A DNA stretch of 58,362 nucleotides from Clostridiales bacterium (GCA_029227635.1 JAQYAH010000065.1:1-58362); one strand, 5' to 3'. Positions 6,776 to 15,829 are shown, counted from the first letter of the stretch. Program-made: numbers and translations. Notes: generated by a model not told the origin, from the sequence alone.

Positions 6776-7849
6776 ATGAAACTTAGAAAAGTATTAGCAC
6801 TCATGCTTGCACTGGTTATGGCATTATCCCTGGCAGCATGCTCCGGCGGAGCTGACAAGGCTGATTCAGGCGACGCAGGTACAACCGATGAGGGTTCAGG
6901 AATGAAGGTTGAAGATCTCAAGGTTGCCCTCATCCTCAACGGTTCCATCACTGACGGAAGCTGGAATGCAAACGGCTACAACGCTCTTAAGGCTAACGCT
7001 GACGAGCTCGGCTTCGAGATGGCTTATGTAGAGAATGTACAGGAAGCAGATATGGAAGCAAACATCCGTGATTTCTGTGAGAACGGCTACAACCTCATCA
7101 TCGGTCACGGCGGCCAGTTTGAAGATCCTATCATGAACGTTGCTCCTAATTACCCCGATGTTAAGTTCTTCGTATACAACGGAACAGTTTGTGCCGACAA
7201 TGTATGTTCAGAGAAGAACTCTGCAGATGAGAATGCTTTCATCACCGGCGCTATTGCAGCTTATGCTTCTGAGACCGGCGTTATCGGTTGGATCGGAGCA
7301 GTTGAAGTTCCCACTACCGCTGAAGTATTTGATGGTTATAAAGCCGGCGCTGAGTACGCTGTACCCGGAATCGAAGTTCTTTCCGCTTATGTAGGAAGCT
7401 ACAACGACACCGCTAAAGCTAAAGAGCTTGCTCTTACAATGATCGAGCAGAATGCAGATGTTATCCAGTCTAACGCTAACCAGGGTACCGCAGGTATCAT
7501 CGAGGCAGCTAACGAGAAGGGTGCTGATTCCGGACTCAAGCTTATCGGCAACACATCCGACCAGTATAAAGATGCTCCTGAATTCATGCTTACAAGCTGC
7601 ACGATCAACTTTGCACAGGCTTACAGAGTAGTTATCGACAACATCCTTAACGGTGAGTTCAAGGGTGAAGTTATCCTTAACGGTGTAGCTAACGGAGTAA
7701 TGGGTTATGCAGATTATCACGATCAGGCAGACGCACTTACAGATGAAGAGAAGGCAGCAGTTGAGCAGATCGCTCAGGATATCACAGATGGCAAGTTAAA
7801 CTCATTACTTCCCTGCGATTATTCTGAATTCGGACGCTCCAACGAATAA
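6776..7849 (+). CDS. BMP-family substrate-binding lipoprotein of ABC transporter 1
   Basis: A 357-residue surface lipoprotein: short basic N-terminus, hydrophobic stretch, and lipobox L19-A-A-C22 for lipid attachment, followed by a Gly/Asp/Ser-rich linker. The mature part is a BMP/PnrA-type binding protein (VALILNGSITDGSWN, IIGHGGQFEDP, YPDVKFFVYNG, TGAIAAYASETGVIGWIGA, GYKAGAEYA). The characterised relatives bind purine nucleosides, other members bind related small molecules. It precedes the matching ATPase and two permeases. A strong terminator just after it suggests higher expression than the downstream genes, as is usual for binding proteins. Confidence 0.92.
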   Translation: MKLRKVLALMLALVMALSLAACSGGADKADSGDAGTTDEGSGMKVEDLKVALILNGSITDGSWNANGYNALKANADELGFEMAYVENVQEADMEANIRDFCENGYNLIIGHGGQFEDPIMNVAPNYPDVKFFVYNGTVCADNVCSEKNSADENAFITGAIAAYASETGVIGWIGAVEVPTTAEVFDGYKAGAEYAVPGIEVLSAYVGSYNDTAKAKELALTMIEQNADVIQSNANQGTAGIIEAANEKGADSGLKLIGNTSDQYKDAPEFMLTSCTINFAQAYRVVIDNILNGEFKGEVILNGVANGVMGYADYHDQADALTDEEKAAVEQIAQDITDGKLNSLLPCDYSEFGRSNE

Positions 7850-7865
7850 GAAATCGACTCTTTTT

Positions 7866-7903
7866 GGAGAGAACAGAGTTGGCTCTGTTCTCTCCACTTT
7901 TTT
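7866..7903 (+). terminator. Rho-independent (attenuating) terminator after the binding-protein gene
   Basis: GGAGAGAACAGAG pairs perfectly with CTCTGTTCTCTCC (13 bp) around TTGG and is followed by ACTTTTTT. It separates the binding-protein gene from the flavoprotein and ATPase genes. Partial read-through would give the usual excess of binding protein over membrane subunits. Confidence 0.9.
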
Positions 7904-7985
7904 AGAAGGTATGAGATGTTTTTTTTCATATTTTGTAAAAAAGTACAGTCAAGTACAACAAATAAGTATACGGAGGATAGAAACA

Positions 7986-8588
7986 ATGGTGAAAATACTT
8001 GGTATTTCGGCCAGTCCGAGGAAACAGGCTACTGAGTATATTGTTAAACAGGCTCTTGAAGCGGCGGCAGAGTACGATCCTTCAGTGGAGATTGAATATG
8101 CAGCTCTGAGAGATTATCACATTCAGCCCTGCTGTCACTGTGATTTCTGCTTCAAAACCGGGAAGTGCATCAGAAAAGATGGGCTCGAAGAGCTTTTTGA
8201 AAAGTTCCTTGATGCGGACGGGGTTATCTTCGGATCCCCGGTGTACTCATACAATCCCACTCCGGAGGCCATTATGTTTTTCAACAGAATGAGAGTCTGG
8301 AGAAACAACTTCCCGGCAGACCGCATGGAATACAAGGTAGGCGGAGCCATCACCGTGGGAGGCACAAGAAACGGGGGGCAGGAGATGACCACCAACGCCA
8401 TTATCAATATGTTCCTTGCCAGAGAGATGCTGGTGATCGGCGGTTCCTCCGGATACTACACAGGTCCCAAGATCTGGACCGACAACAAGAATGCCGAGGG
8501 AGCAATTGCTGACCTTAAGGGTGTGGACAGTGCCAGAGATCTGGGACGAAGAATGGCCAAGACAGTTTTGAAGTTAAAAGGAGAATGA
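7986..8588 (+). CDS. Iron-sulfur flavoprotein / NADPH-dependent FMN reductase family
   Basis: A 200-residue flavodoxin-fold protein starting MVKILGISASPRKQ, the FMN phosphate loop of the family. Cysteines C49-x2-C52-x2-C55-x5-C61 form the compact motif of iron-sulfur flavoproteins (Isf), which hold one [4Fe-4S] cluster and one FMN and carry electrons between ferredoxin-type donors and an acceptor. GSPVYSYNPTPE and VGGTRNGGQE are typical FMN-site loops. I chose the ATG at 7986 with GGAGG upstream, not the earlier in-frame ATG at 7911, which lacks family sequence and lies just after a terminator. The ATPase starts one base after its stop, so it is part of the transporter operon. It is one of three such proteins in the window. 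Confidence 0.85.
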   Translation: MVKILGISASPRKQATEYIVKQALEAAAEYDPSVEIEYAALRDYHIQPCCHCDFCFKTGKCIRKDGLEELFEKFLDADGVIFGSPVYSYNPTPEAIMFFNRMRVWRNNFPADRMEYKVGGAITVGGTRNGGQEMTTNAIINMFLAREMLVIGGSSGYYTGPKIWTDNKNAEGAIADLKGVDSARDLGRRMAKTVLKLKGE

Positions 8589-8589
8589 C

Positions 8590-10113
8590 ATGTACAGCAT
8601 CGAAATGAGAGGAATTACGAAGAAGTTTGGTACCTTCTGTGCCAACAGCAATGTAGATCTTCTTATTAAAAAGGGAGAGATACACGCCCTTCTCGGGGAA
8701 AACGGGGCCGGAAAAACTACTCTTATGACTGTACTATATGGAATCTACGGAGCCGATGAGGGAGAGATCTTCGTCGGGGGTAAGAAGATGACCATCAATT
8801 CCCCCAGAGATGCCATTGCAAACGGAATCGGCATGGTTCACCAGCACTTCATGCTGGTGCAGAATTTCACCGTGGCTCAGAACATTGTCCTGGGAATGAA
8901 GAATCGTTTCTGGGTGAAGCTGGAGCAGGTGGAGAAGGAGCTGGACGAGCTCAGCGCGAAGTATAAGCTTAAGATCGACCCCAGAAAGAAGGTTTCAGAA
9001 CTCTCTGTCGGCGAGCAGGAGAGAGTGGAGATAATAAAAGCCCTCTACCGAAAAGTTGATGTGCTCATTCTGGATGAGCCCACTGCAGTGCTGACTCCCC
9101 AGGAGATCGACGATCTGTTCGTGACTTTGAGGGATCTGAAAAATGCAGGAATCTCCATTATCATCATTACTCACAAGCTTGACGAGGTAATGGCGGTTAC
9201 GGACACAGTCACCGTATTGAGACACGGAATCAACGAGGGTACCATTTCAACCGCAGAGACAAACCAGAAAGAGCTGGCGAAACTCATGGTAGGCCACGAA
9301 GTTCTTCTCAACATCGAAAAAGCCGAATCCCAGGTGGGAGATGTGGTCCTTTCTGTGGACAATGTCCATGCAATAGCTGACGGCGTAGAGAAACTTAAGG
9401 GTATCTCCCTTGAAGTTCGGGCTGGGGAGGTTCTTGGAATTGCCGGAGTAGACGGAAACGGTCAGAGGGAACTGGCACGAAGCATCGTTGGACTTTTGAC
9501 TAAGACCTCCGGAACTGTGACCATTGGCGGAAAAGATGTTACCAGAAGTACAGTGAAGCAGATCCTGGACGAGGGGGTTGCCTACATCCCCGAGGATCGA
9601 ATCAAGGACGGACTCCTCTGTGAGTTCAGCATCGAGGATAACCTGGTGCTTCAGTCCACCAACGATTACAAAAACGGTCCGTTGATCTCCCGAAAGAAGA
9701 TCAGAGAACACGGAATAGAGATGATGAAGGAATTTGATATCAGGGCAAAAGACGTGACAGAGCCGGTTAAGCTTCTCTCCGGAGGCAACCAGCAGAAGAT
9801 CATCTTCGGAAGAGAGCTCACAAGAAAGCCCCGGCTTCTCATTGCAACTCAGCCCACCAGAGGTCTTGATATCGGTGCGGTGGAGTATATGTGGACCCGA
9901 ATCGAGGAGGCCAAACAGCAGGGAGTGGCAGTTCTGCTTATCTCCACAGAGCTGGATGAGATCCTCACCTTAAGTGACAGGATTGAGGTCATCTACGAGG
10001 GTGAGATCATAGGCAAGTTTGAAGGCGACGATATTCATAAACTTGGTCTTCTTATGGCCGGAGTAAAACCGGAGGAGACAAACAAGACTGAAGAAAAGGT
10101 AAAGGAGGAATAG
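8590..10113 (+). CDS. ABC transporter 1 ATP-binding protein (nucleoside/BMP type, two NBDs)
   Basis: A 507-residue duplicated ATPase of the sugar/nucleoside importer class. The first half has Walker A GENGAGKTT, signature LSVGEQERVEI and Walker B VLILDEPTAVLT. The second half has a degenerate phosphate loop (GVDGNGQRE), signature LSGGNQQK and a Walker B segment ending QPTRGLDIG with Gln in place of Asp-Glu. This asymmetry is normal in RbsA/YufO-type proteins, where the second site is weak. It drives import together with the two permeases that follow. The gene starts one base after the flavoprotein stop; its ribosome site AAAGGAG lies in that gene. Confidence 0.93.
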   Translation: MYSIEMRGITKKFGTFCANSNVDLLIKKGEIHALLGENGAGKTTLMTVLYGIYGADEGEIFVGGKKMTINSPRDAIANGIGMVHQHFMLVQNFTVAQNIVLGMKNRFWVKLEQVEKELDELSAKYKLKIDPRKKVSELSVGEQERVEIIKALYRKVDVLILDEPTAVLTPQEIDDLFVTLRDLKNAGISIIIITHKLDEVMAVTDTVTVLRHGINEGTISTAETNQKELAKLMVGHEVLLNIEKAESQVGDVVLSVDNVHAIADGVEKLKGISLEVRAGEVLGIAGVDGNGQRELARSIVGLLTKTSGTVTIGGKDVTRSTVKQILDEGVAYIPEDRIKDGLLCEFSIEDNLVLQSTNDYKNGPLISRKKIREHGIEMMKEFDIRAKDVTEPVKLLSGGNQQKIIFGRELTRKPRLLIATQPTRGLDIGAVEYMWTRIEEAKQQGVAVLLISTELDEILTLSDRIEVIYEGEIIGKFEGDDIHKLGLLMAGVKPEETNKTEEKVKEE

Positions 10114-10117
10114 TGCC

Positions 10118-11209
10118 GTGAGACTGGTAAAAAGAAATAATACAGATCAGCGCACTGCCCTCATCAGATCAGTTGTGATCATGATCGGGGCGATCCTTGG
10201 AGCGTTTGTGGTTGGATCTTTTCTCATTATGGCAAAAGGCGTAAACCCCGTTCAGGCCTACATTGTACTGTTCCAGGGTGCTTTTGGAAGCACATACAGA
10301 ATCTGTGAGACTTTGCTTAGAATGACACCGCTTCTCATTATCAGCGTGGGCGTGGCCATCGGATACCGAACCGGCATGTTCAACATGGGCGGTGAGGGTC
10401 AGTTCATTTTCGGCATGATTGGTGTCATGATCGTTTTTCTCTGGGTTCCCGCCGGAATCTTTACCCTGCCTCTTGCAATGCTTTCCGGAATGCTCTTTGG
10501 AGGTATCTGTGCCGGTTTTCCTGGTGCCATGAAGGCAAAATACGGAGTGAGCGAGTCCATCATCAACATCATGCTCAACTACATTATGCTCTACTGGCTC
10601 AGCCGCTTGCTCAACAGCGTGTTAAAAGACCCCAACGGTTACATGCCCCAGACGGCTCTTATCAACGAGAAGTACTTTTTCCCGCTGCTGGTACCTAATA
10701 CCAGACTTCATGTGGGATTCCTCATTGCGATCCTGGTTGCAGTGACAGCCTACATTGTCCTTTTTTATACAACCATAGGCTTCCAGATGAGAGCTATCGG
10801 AAGCAACATCCACGCGGCAAGGTACGCCGGCTTTCCGGTTGTGAAGCTGCAGTTCCTCTCTATGTTTGTGGCTGGAGCCCTTGTGGGACTTGCCGGATTT
10901 GTGGAGATAGGAGGAGTACATCACCGGCTTATGGAAGGTATTTCCGCCAACTATGGATGGGATGCCATCCCTATAGCCTTAATCGGACGTCAGAATCCGC
11001 TGGCAATCATTCTTTCCTCTTTGCTTTTTGCGGCAATCAAGGTGGGCTCCAACGCAATGCAGACTCAGCTTGGAGTCCCTAACAACATTGCCAGTGTACT
11101 TCAGGGACTTGTAATTCTTTTTGTAATCGGAAGCAGCATCCTGTCCAGGTACAGACTGGAATTCGGAAGCAAAGGAAAAAAGAAAAAGGAGGTAAAAGTC
11201 AATGCTTAG
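10118..11209 (+). CDS. ABC transporter 1 permease (YufP-like)
   Basis: A 363-residue integral membrane protein with roughly nine or ten hydrophobic segments, in the BMP/nucleoside permease class. The conserved GYRTGMFNMGGEGQF stretch in the first third and the VGLAGFVEIGGVHH and WDAIPIALIGRQNP loops are family hallmarks. The first start is a GTG at 10118 behind AAAGGAGG, four bases after the ATPase stop. The basic C-terminal tail (SKGKKKKEVK) is cytoplasmic. The next permease overlaps it by 8 bases, so the two are made together and likely form a heterodimer. Confidence 0.92.
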   Translation: MRLVKRNNTDQRTALIRSVVIMIGAILGAFVVGSFLIMAKGVNPVQAYIVLFQGAFGSTYRICETLLRMTPLLIISVGVAIGYRTGMFNMGGEGQFIFGMIGVMIVFLWVPAGIFTLPLAMLSGMLFGGICAGFPGAMKAKYGVSESIINIMLNYIMLYWLSRLLNSVLKDPNGYMPQTALINEKYFFPLLVPNTRLHVGFLIAILVAVTAYIVLFYTTIGFQMRAIGSNIHAARYAGFPVVKLQFLSMFVAGALVGLAGFVEIGGVHHRLMEGISANYGWDAIPIALIGRQNPLAIILSSLLFAAIKVGSNAMQTQLGVPNNIASVLQGLVILFVIGSSILSRYRLEFGSKGKKKKEVKVNA

Positions 11210-12131
11210 CACAGCCGTTAGTTTTCTGGCCCAGACAGTTCGACTTTCCTGTCCTATACTTTTAGCTTCACTGGGTGGCGTTTATGCCAGTCGCTCAGGT
11301 GTCCTAAACATCAGCCTTGAGGGCTGCGTCCTCACCGGATCTCTTGCGGGAGTTATCGGATCCTACTACACCGGAAGTCCTTTTATGGGACTCTTCCTTG
11401 GAATCCTCTGCGGTGCATTGCTTGGACTGGTTCACGGATTTTTCACCCTTACCTGTGGAGGAAACCACGCGGTAATCGGTACCGGTATCAATATCTTCTG
11501 TACCGGTATTACCGCCTACACCTTCAGAGCAATTTTTGCCTCCTCAACCACCACCACAGTAAAGGTTAAGGGTTTTTCCAACGCAGGAATTCCGGTTCTT
11601 CGGAATATCCCTGTAATCGGACCTATCATTTTTAAGCAGAATATTTTCGTGTTCATCGCCATCTTTATGGTGATCTTCACCTACATTTATCTGTACAAGA
11701 CCATGGCCGGTCTTAATCACGTTTCCTGCGGCGAGAACTCCCATGCAGCGGACTCCCTGGGAATCAAGGTAGTTAAGATTCGCTACATTGCCACCATCGT
11801 GTCTTCAGTGATGGCAGCTATAGGCGGAGTGGCCCTCTCCATCGGAAATATCAACACTTTCGTGGAAGATATGAGTGCCGGTAAAGGCTGGATCGCCCTG
11901 GCCGCACTGTCCTTTGGACGCTGGAATCCTATAGGCGTGGCGCTGGCTTCTATCCTTTTTGGTCTGGCGGACGCTTTCCAGCTTCGTATGCAGATTGCCA
12001 TGACGGATGCCCCTTACCAGTATTTCCAGATGATTCCCTACATTGTTACCATCATCGTTTTGATCTGGACCGGAAGAAAAGGAAATCTTGGACCAAAAAC
12101 AGGAGAATTTTTTGAAAAAGAAGCAAAGTAG
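11202..12131 (+). CDS. ABC transporter 1 permease (YufQ-like)
   Basis: A 309-residue membrane permease, the second half of the import channel. It has the family stretch SRSGVLNISLEGCVLTGS near residue 30, the SLGIKVVKIRYIA coupling-loop region, and the GKGWIALAALSFGRWNP segment near the C-terminus. It overlaps the preceding permease by 8 bases. Its last codons contain the -35 box of the next promoter (12112), so the molybdenum-hydroxylase operon can also be transcribed independently of the transporter. Confidence 0.92.
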   Translation: MLSTAVSFLAQTVRLSCPILLASLGGVYASRSGVLNISLEGCVLTGSLAGVIGSYYTGSPFMGLFLGILCGALLGLVHGFFTLTCGGNHAVIGTGINIFCTGITAYTFRAIFASSTTTTVKVKGFSNAGIPVLRNIPVIGPIIFKQNIFVFIAIFMVIFTYIYLYKTMAGLNHVSCGENSHAADSLGIKVVKIRYIATIVSSVMAAIGGVALSIGNINTFVEDMSAGKGWIALAALSFGRWNPIGVALASILFGLADAFQLRMQIAMTDAPYQYFQMIPYIVTIIVLIWTGRKGNLGPKTGEFFEKEAK

Positions 12132-12140
12132 TGATATAAT
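12112..12140 (+). promoter_or_regulatory. Extended -10 promoter of molybdenum-hydroxylase operon 1
   Basis: TTGAAA (12112-12117), 17-bp spacer, TATAAT (12135-12140), with TGA just before the -10 giving an extended TGnTATAAT. It sits across the stop codon of the second permease. The 5' leader would be about 140 bases and includes the triple repeat at 12174. Confidence 0.75.
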
Positions 12141-12173
12141 GACTTTACAATTCACAATTCTATAGTATTGCTT

Positions 12174-12267
12174 TTGAAGAGCCTGCCATTTGGCAAAAAA
12201 CAAATTGAAGAGCCTGCCCCACAGGCAAAAAACAAATTGAAGAGCCCGGTATTCGGCAAAAAACAAA
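12174..12267 (+). repeat. Three tandem 31-32 bp units, each with a small hairpin, in a 5' leader
   Basis: Three consecutive units (12174-12204, 12205-12236, 12237-12267) share the frame TTGAAGAGCC....GGCAAAAAACAAA. Only the middle of each unit varies, and there each unit keeps a short inverted repeat: TGCC-ATTT-GGCA, GCCTG-CCCCA-CAGGC and CCG-GTATT-CGG. Constant flanks with changing but mostly pairing centres suggest selection for RNA shape or protein binding. They lie in the untranslated leader of the molybdenum-hydroxylase genes. The function is unknown to me. Confidence 0.8.
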
Positions 12268-12288
12268 TGCAATGAGATCGGAGGTATC

Positions 12289-12768
12289 ATGAAAAACATT
12301 AATGTTACTATTAATGGAAGGACACTATCTATTGCAGTTGATGAGAAATGGACATTACTCCATTTGCTGAGGGAGGAATTAACTCTCACAGGTACGAAAT
12401 ACGGATGTGGAACTTCTGACTGCGGGGCATGTAAGGTTCTCGTGGATGGTGAGGCACTCAATTCCTGTGTATTGCTTGCCAGAAACATGGACGGCAAGAA
12501 CATCACGACTATTGAAGGCCTCAGTGCCGGAGGCGGGCTGCATCCGGTACAGCAGGCCTTTATTGATGCGGGGGCGATTCAGTGTGGCTTTTGTACCCCC
12601 GGAATGGTAATCACTGCTGTCGCTTTATTAGACAAAAACCCCAGTCCCACCAGAGAAGAAATCATTGATGCTTTAGATAACAATCTCTGCCGCTGTACCG
12701 GCTATGAGAAGATAATTGAGGCGATTGAACTGGCATCTTCCCGCCTTTCAGATAAGGAGGGCCGATAA
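12289..12768 (+). CDS. Molybdenum hydroxylase 1, [2Fe-2S] subunit (CoxS/XdhC type)
   Basis: A 159-residue electron-transfer subunit with two [2Fe-2S] domains. The plant-type N-terminal ferredoxin has YGCGTSDCGACKV and a fourth Cys in LNSC. The C-terminal four-helix domain has QCGFCTPGM and LCRCTGYEKI. Length is normal. Electrons from the molybdenum site in the next gene product pass through these clusters. No FAD-binding (CoxM/XdhB) subunit is encoded here, so the acceptor must be another protein, perhaps one of the flavoproteins nearby. It is followed after one base by the large subunit. Confidence 0.93.
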   Translation: MKNINVTINGRTLSIAVDEKWTLLHLLREELTLTGTKYGCGTSDCGACKVLVDGEALNSCVLLARNMDGKNITTIEGLSAGGGLHPVQQAFIDAGAIQCGFCTPGMVITAVALLDKNPSPTREEIIDALDNNLCRCTGYEKIIEAIELASSRLSDKEGR

Positions 12769-12769
12769 G

Positions 12770-15031
12770 ATGAAGAAATATGTAGGAAAATACATTGGAC
12801 AGGGAACCCCCGACATTGACGCAAAACAGAAGGCAACCGGGGCGATGGCTTTCGGTGACGACCTTCGTATGGCAAATCTGCTTCACGGAAAGATACTTTT
12901 TTCACCTCATGCCCATGCCAGAGTCGTATCCATCGATACCGGCAAGGCGGAGGCACTTCCCGGAGTGAGAGCGGTTGTTACTTATAAGGATAACCCGAAG
13001 AACAAGTTCAACAGCCACTGGAGATGGTATCACGACAGCATCCCCGGAACCGAAACTCCACTGGAAGATGAACCCAGATTTGTGGGGGACAGAATTGCTG
13101 CAGTGGCAGCGGATACAGAGGAGATTGCTGCAAAAGCCCTTCGGCTTATTGAGGTGGAATACGAGATCCTCCCGGCAGTCTTCAATGAGGAGGAAGCATT
13201 AAAGGAAGGTGCCCCTCTGGTTTATCCCGAAGGCAACCTGCTCAAAGAACAGAAATCTTCAGCCGGGGACGTGGATAAGGCGCTTGAGGAGTCGGATCTG
13301 GTGGTGAGCCAGGAGCTTAAGACTTCCTTTGTCCACCACGCAACAATTGAGCCCCACATGACAATCTGTCAGTGGAAGAACAACGATGAGCTGGAAATCT
13401 GGGGACCTATGCAGGCGGTATACCGGAATCAGGTGACTCTCTCCAGACTTTTTGATATTCCAATCTCCAAAATAATGCTTCACGGTACCGACATTGGCGG
13501 GTCCTTTGGAGGTAAGGACGGAGTTATACTGGAGGGTCCGGCGCTTATTCTCAGCAAAAAAGCCGGAGGTTATCCGGTGAAGATAAGACTTAACCGCACT
13601 GAGGCCATGATAAGCACTTTCGGCCGTCATATCTATAAACTCTACGGCAAAATGGGTGTGACTAAAGAAGGAAAGATCACGGGCTTTGGAGTAGATACCT
13701 ACATGAATGCGGGAGCTTACTGCGGCGCCAGCATCAACGTGCTTGCAGCTATGTGCGGCAAGATGTTCAAGATGTATGACACTCCCAACATGCGTTTTAA
13801 CGGCTATGCCGCCTACACCAACCTTCCTCCCGGAGGAGCAATGAGAGGTTTCGGCTCCCCGGCAATATTTGCGGAACTGGAACTCATGGTGAATAAGGCA
13901 GCGAATGCCCTGGGTATGGATCAGGTGGAATTCAGAAGGAAGAATCTGATCGAGCCTTTCGGAAAAGATCCCGCCTCAGGAGAGAGCCTCAGATCCGCAA
14001 GAGTCAAGGAAGCTCTCATAAAGGGGGCCGAGATCTTTGAATGGGAGAGGAGAAAGGAAGAAGCAAAGAGAAAGAGCGGCGATCGTTATGCCTACGGAGT
14101 GGGTGTTGCGGTGGGTATGCACGGCAACGGAGTTGCTCCTTTTGCCTCGGATATCACTGTGTCTGAGATTTCCCTAAATGAGGATGGAACTGTCTTTTTG
14201 CGCTGTGCGGTCACAGATCACGGAGCGGGAACCTACACTTTGGTTCGCCAGGTGGTAGCGGAGACCCTTCAGATGCCCCTGGAGCAGGTGGGCTTCACTC
14301 ACTCGGACACCAAAACCTGCCCCTATGACATGGGTGCCGGAGCCAGCCGAAACACCTGGTCGGCATCTTCCTCTGTCTGGGAGGTGAGCCGCAAGCTGAT
14401 TGCGTCCATGACAAAAGCGGCCTCAGAGTTGTTTGGCTGTGACGAGAATGAGATACGTTACGAAGACGGAGTGTTCTGCTGTCTGACCGACGGCAAAACC
14501 GCCACCAGAGAGGACATCGCCAGCTATACCTATCTTCATAAGAAGGAAAAGCTTATTGAAGTGGTTTCCTACAATTCTTCCCACAATGCGGGAAGCTACG
14601 GAGCTCATTTCGTGGAGGCAAGGGTGGATAAGACTACCGGAGAAGTCCGCCTTGGAAAGTACCTGGCGGTTTATGATGTGGGAACTCCCCTCAATCCTTT
14701 GATGCTCACCGGACAGATCGAGGGTGCGATCCTCCAGGGTATCGGAATGGCACTTTTTGAGGGAATTAATTTTGACGACAAGGGTAAGGCCACAAATGCC
14801 GGATTCAGAAGATATCGGGTGCCCAGGGCATCGGATATGCCGGATATTCAGGTGGAATTCATAGATAACTATGAGCACGGAGGTCCTTTCGGAGGCAAGA
14901 GTATCGGAGAGGCATCTATCGTTCCTTCTGCCCCGGCGATAATGGGAGCCATAAACAATGCTCTTGGAACCGATCTCTGGGATATGCCCTTCACTCCGGA
15001 AAAGATCCTTGCGGCAATTAACAACAAATAG
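12770..15031 (+). CDS. Molybdenum hydroxylase 1, molybdopterin-binding large subunit
   Basis: A 753-residue xanthine-dehydrogenase/aldehyde-oxidase family catalytic subunit. It would hydroxylate a carbon of an N-heterocycle, or an aldehyde, using water. An a/b hammerhead domain comes first (KATGAMAFGDDLRM), then the molybdopterin loop GGSFGGKDG, AMRGFGSP, and the active-site Glu loop GGKSIGE at about residues 708-714. I chose the ATG at 12770 with AGGAGG upstream; the frame opens earlier but inside the small subunit gene. An SDR follows 14 bases later. The substrate is not readable, but relatives act on purines, pterins, nicotinate and pyrimidines. Confidence 0.92.
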   Translation: MKKYVGKYIGQGTPDIDAKQKATGAMAFGDDLRMANLLHGKILFSPHAHARVVSIDTGKAEALPGVRAVVTYKDNPKNKFNSHWRWYHDSIPGTETPLEDEPRFVGDRIAAVAADTEEIAAKALRLIEVEYEILPAVFNEEEALKEGAPLVYPEGNLLKEQKSSAGDVDKALEESDLVVSQELKTSFVHHATIEPHMTICQWKNNDELEIWGPMQAVYRNQVTLSRLFDIPISKIMLHGTDIGGSFGGKDGVILEGPALILSKKAGGYPVKIRLNRTEAMISTFGRHIYKLYGKMGVTKEGKITGFGVDTYMNAGAYCGASINVLAAMCGKMFKMYDTPNMRFNGYAAYTNLPPGGAMRGFGSPAIFAELELMVNKAANALGMDQVEFRRKNLIEPFGKDPASGESLRSARVKEALIKGAEIFEWERRKEEAKRKSGDRYAYGVGVAVGMHGNGVAPFASDITVSEISLNEDGTVFLRCAVTDHGAGTYTLVRQVVAETLQMPLEQVGFTHSDTKTCPYDMGAGASRNTWSASSSVWEVSRKLIASMTKAASELFGCDENEIRYEDGVFCCLTDGKTATREDIASYTYLHKKEKLIEVVSYNSSHNAGSYGAHFVEARVDKTTGEVRLGKYLAVYDVGTPLNPLMLTGQIEGAILQGIGMALFEGINFDDKGKATNAGFRRYRVPRASDMPDIQVEFIDNYEHGGPFGGKSIGEASIVPSAPAIMGAINNALGTDLWDMPFTPEKILAAINNK

Positions 15032-15045
15032 TCAGGAGGCGCAAA

Positions 15046-15771
15046 ATGCAGTTTGACGGTAAAACAGTAGTAATCACCGGTGCCACTTCAGGAATCGGAG
15101 AGGCATCGGCAAAAATGTTTGCAGCCCAGGGGGCCAAAGTCATTGGTATCGGACGAAACGAGACCAAGGGGGAGGAACTTCGCTCCCTCGGAATGGAGTT
15201 TATCAAGTGCGATGTGAAAGATGACAAGGCGCTTTTTAAAGCGTGTGAGAAGATACTTGCGGAGAATGAGAGGATCGATGTTCTGGTGAACAGTGCCGGT
15301 ATCAGCGTCTATGGAACAGTGGAGACCATGTCCCTGGAGGATTGGAGAGAGTCTTTCGCGGTGAATGTGGATGCGACTTTCATCACCTGCAAATGTTTTA
15401 TTCCCCGGATGAAAGCCCAGGGAGGAGGCAGGATAATAAATCTTGGTTCCACCGCCGGAACAGTAGGAGCCGGTGGACTTCAGGCTTATTCTTCCACCAA
15501 AGGGGCGGTAATCCAGTTCACAAAGAGCCTTGCGGCGGAGTACTCAGAATTTGGAATCTGCTGCAATGCCCTCTGTCCCGGAGGCACAAGAACTCCCATG
15601 ATGCTAAAAGACGGGGAGGAGGCCTGCAATGAATTCGCCCAGCTTTTTCCTATGAAGAGGCTTGGTGAGCCGGAGGAGATCGCCTCCGCGTGTCTTTTCC
15701 TTGCAGGGGAAGGGGCATCTTTCATGACGGGTTCGGTCATGCTGGTGGACGGCGGATTTACCTGCGTTTAA
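15046..15771 (+). CDS. Short-chain dehydrogenase/reductase 1
   Basis: A 241-residue classical SDR. It has the cofactor loop TGATSGIG, the NSAG motif, catalytic Ser in LGSTAG and YSSTK as the Tyr-x3-Lys pair. The acidic/basic residues after the second strand (IGRNETKG) leave NAD versus NADP open. It ends the operon MoS-MoL-SDR, and exactly the same order occurs at 36014-39521. So this SDR probably acts on the product of, or alcohol precursor for, the molybdenum hydroxylase. FabG-like proteins are related in sequence, but there are no fatty-acid genes alongside. Confidence 0.9.
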   Translation: MQFDGKTVVITGATSGIGEASAKMFAAQGAKVIGIGRNETKGEELRSLGMEFIKCDVKDDKALFKACEKILAENERIDVLVNSAGISVYGTVETMSLEDWRESFAVNVDATFITCKCFIPRMKAQGGGRIINLGSTAGTVGAGGLQAYSSTKGAVIQFTKSLAAEYSEFGICCNALCPGGTRTPMMLKDGEEACNEFAQLFPMKRLGEPEEIASACLFLAGEGASFMTGSVMLVDGGFTCV

Positions 15772-15781
15772 GAATTAGTGC

Positions 15782-15829
15782 TTGTAATCTTTGTTAAAAA
15801 AGAGTACAATAATGATGTAACCGTTTACA
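15782..15829 (+). promoter_or_regulatory. Promoter with LacI-type operator before the aldolase
   Basis: TTGTAA (15782-15787), 17-bp spacer, TACAAT (15805-15810), then a 5-bp gap and TGTAACCGTTTACA (15816-15829). The 14-mer is the exact reverse complement of the palindrome read on the plus strand at 4499. The 5-bp distance from the -10 is the same as at the lacI promoter. This identical geometry is good evidence for a shared repressor. Confidence 0.8.

Noticed and set aside
7208-7720. A 170-codon open frame antisense to the BMP lipoprotein gene
   Set aside because: It is an antisense shadow of a well-supported gene, with no ribosome site or recognisable domain.
12141-12288. Molybdenum-cofactor riboswitch in the leader of molybdenum-hydroxylase operon 1
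   Set aside because: The leader is short and mostly made of the three tandem repeats. I could not recognise the conserved Moco-aptamer core.
11805-12506. A 233-codon open frame on the minus strand covering the end of permease 2 and the repeat region
   Set aside because: It is antisense to two clear genes, its sequence looks like a translation of the tandem repeats, and no ribosome site or family resemblance is present.
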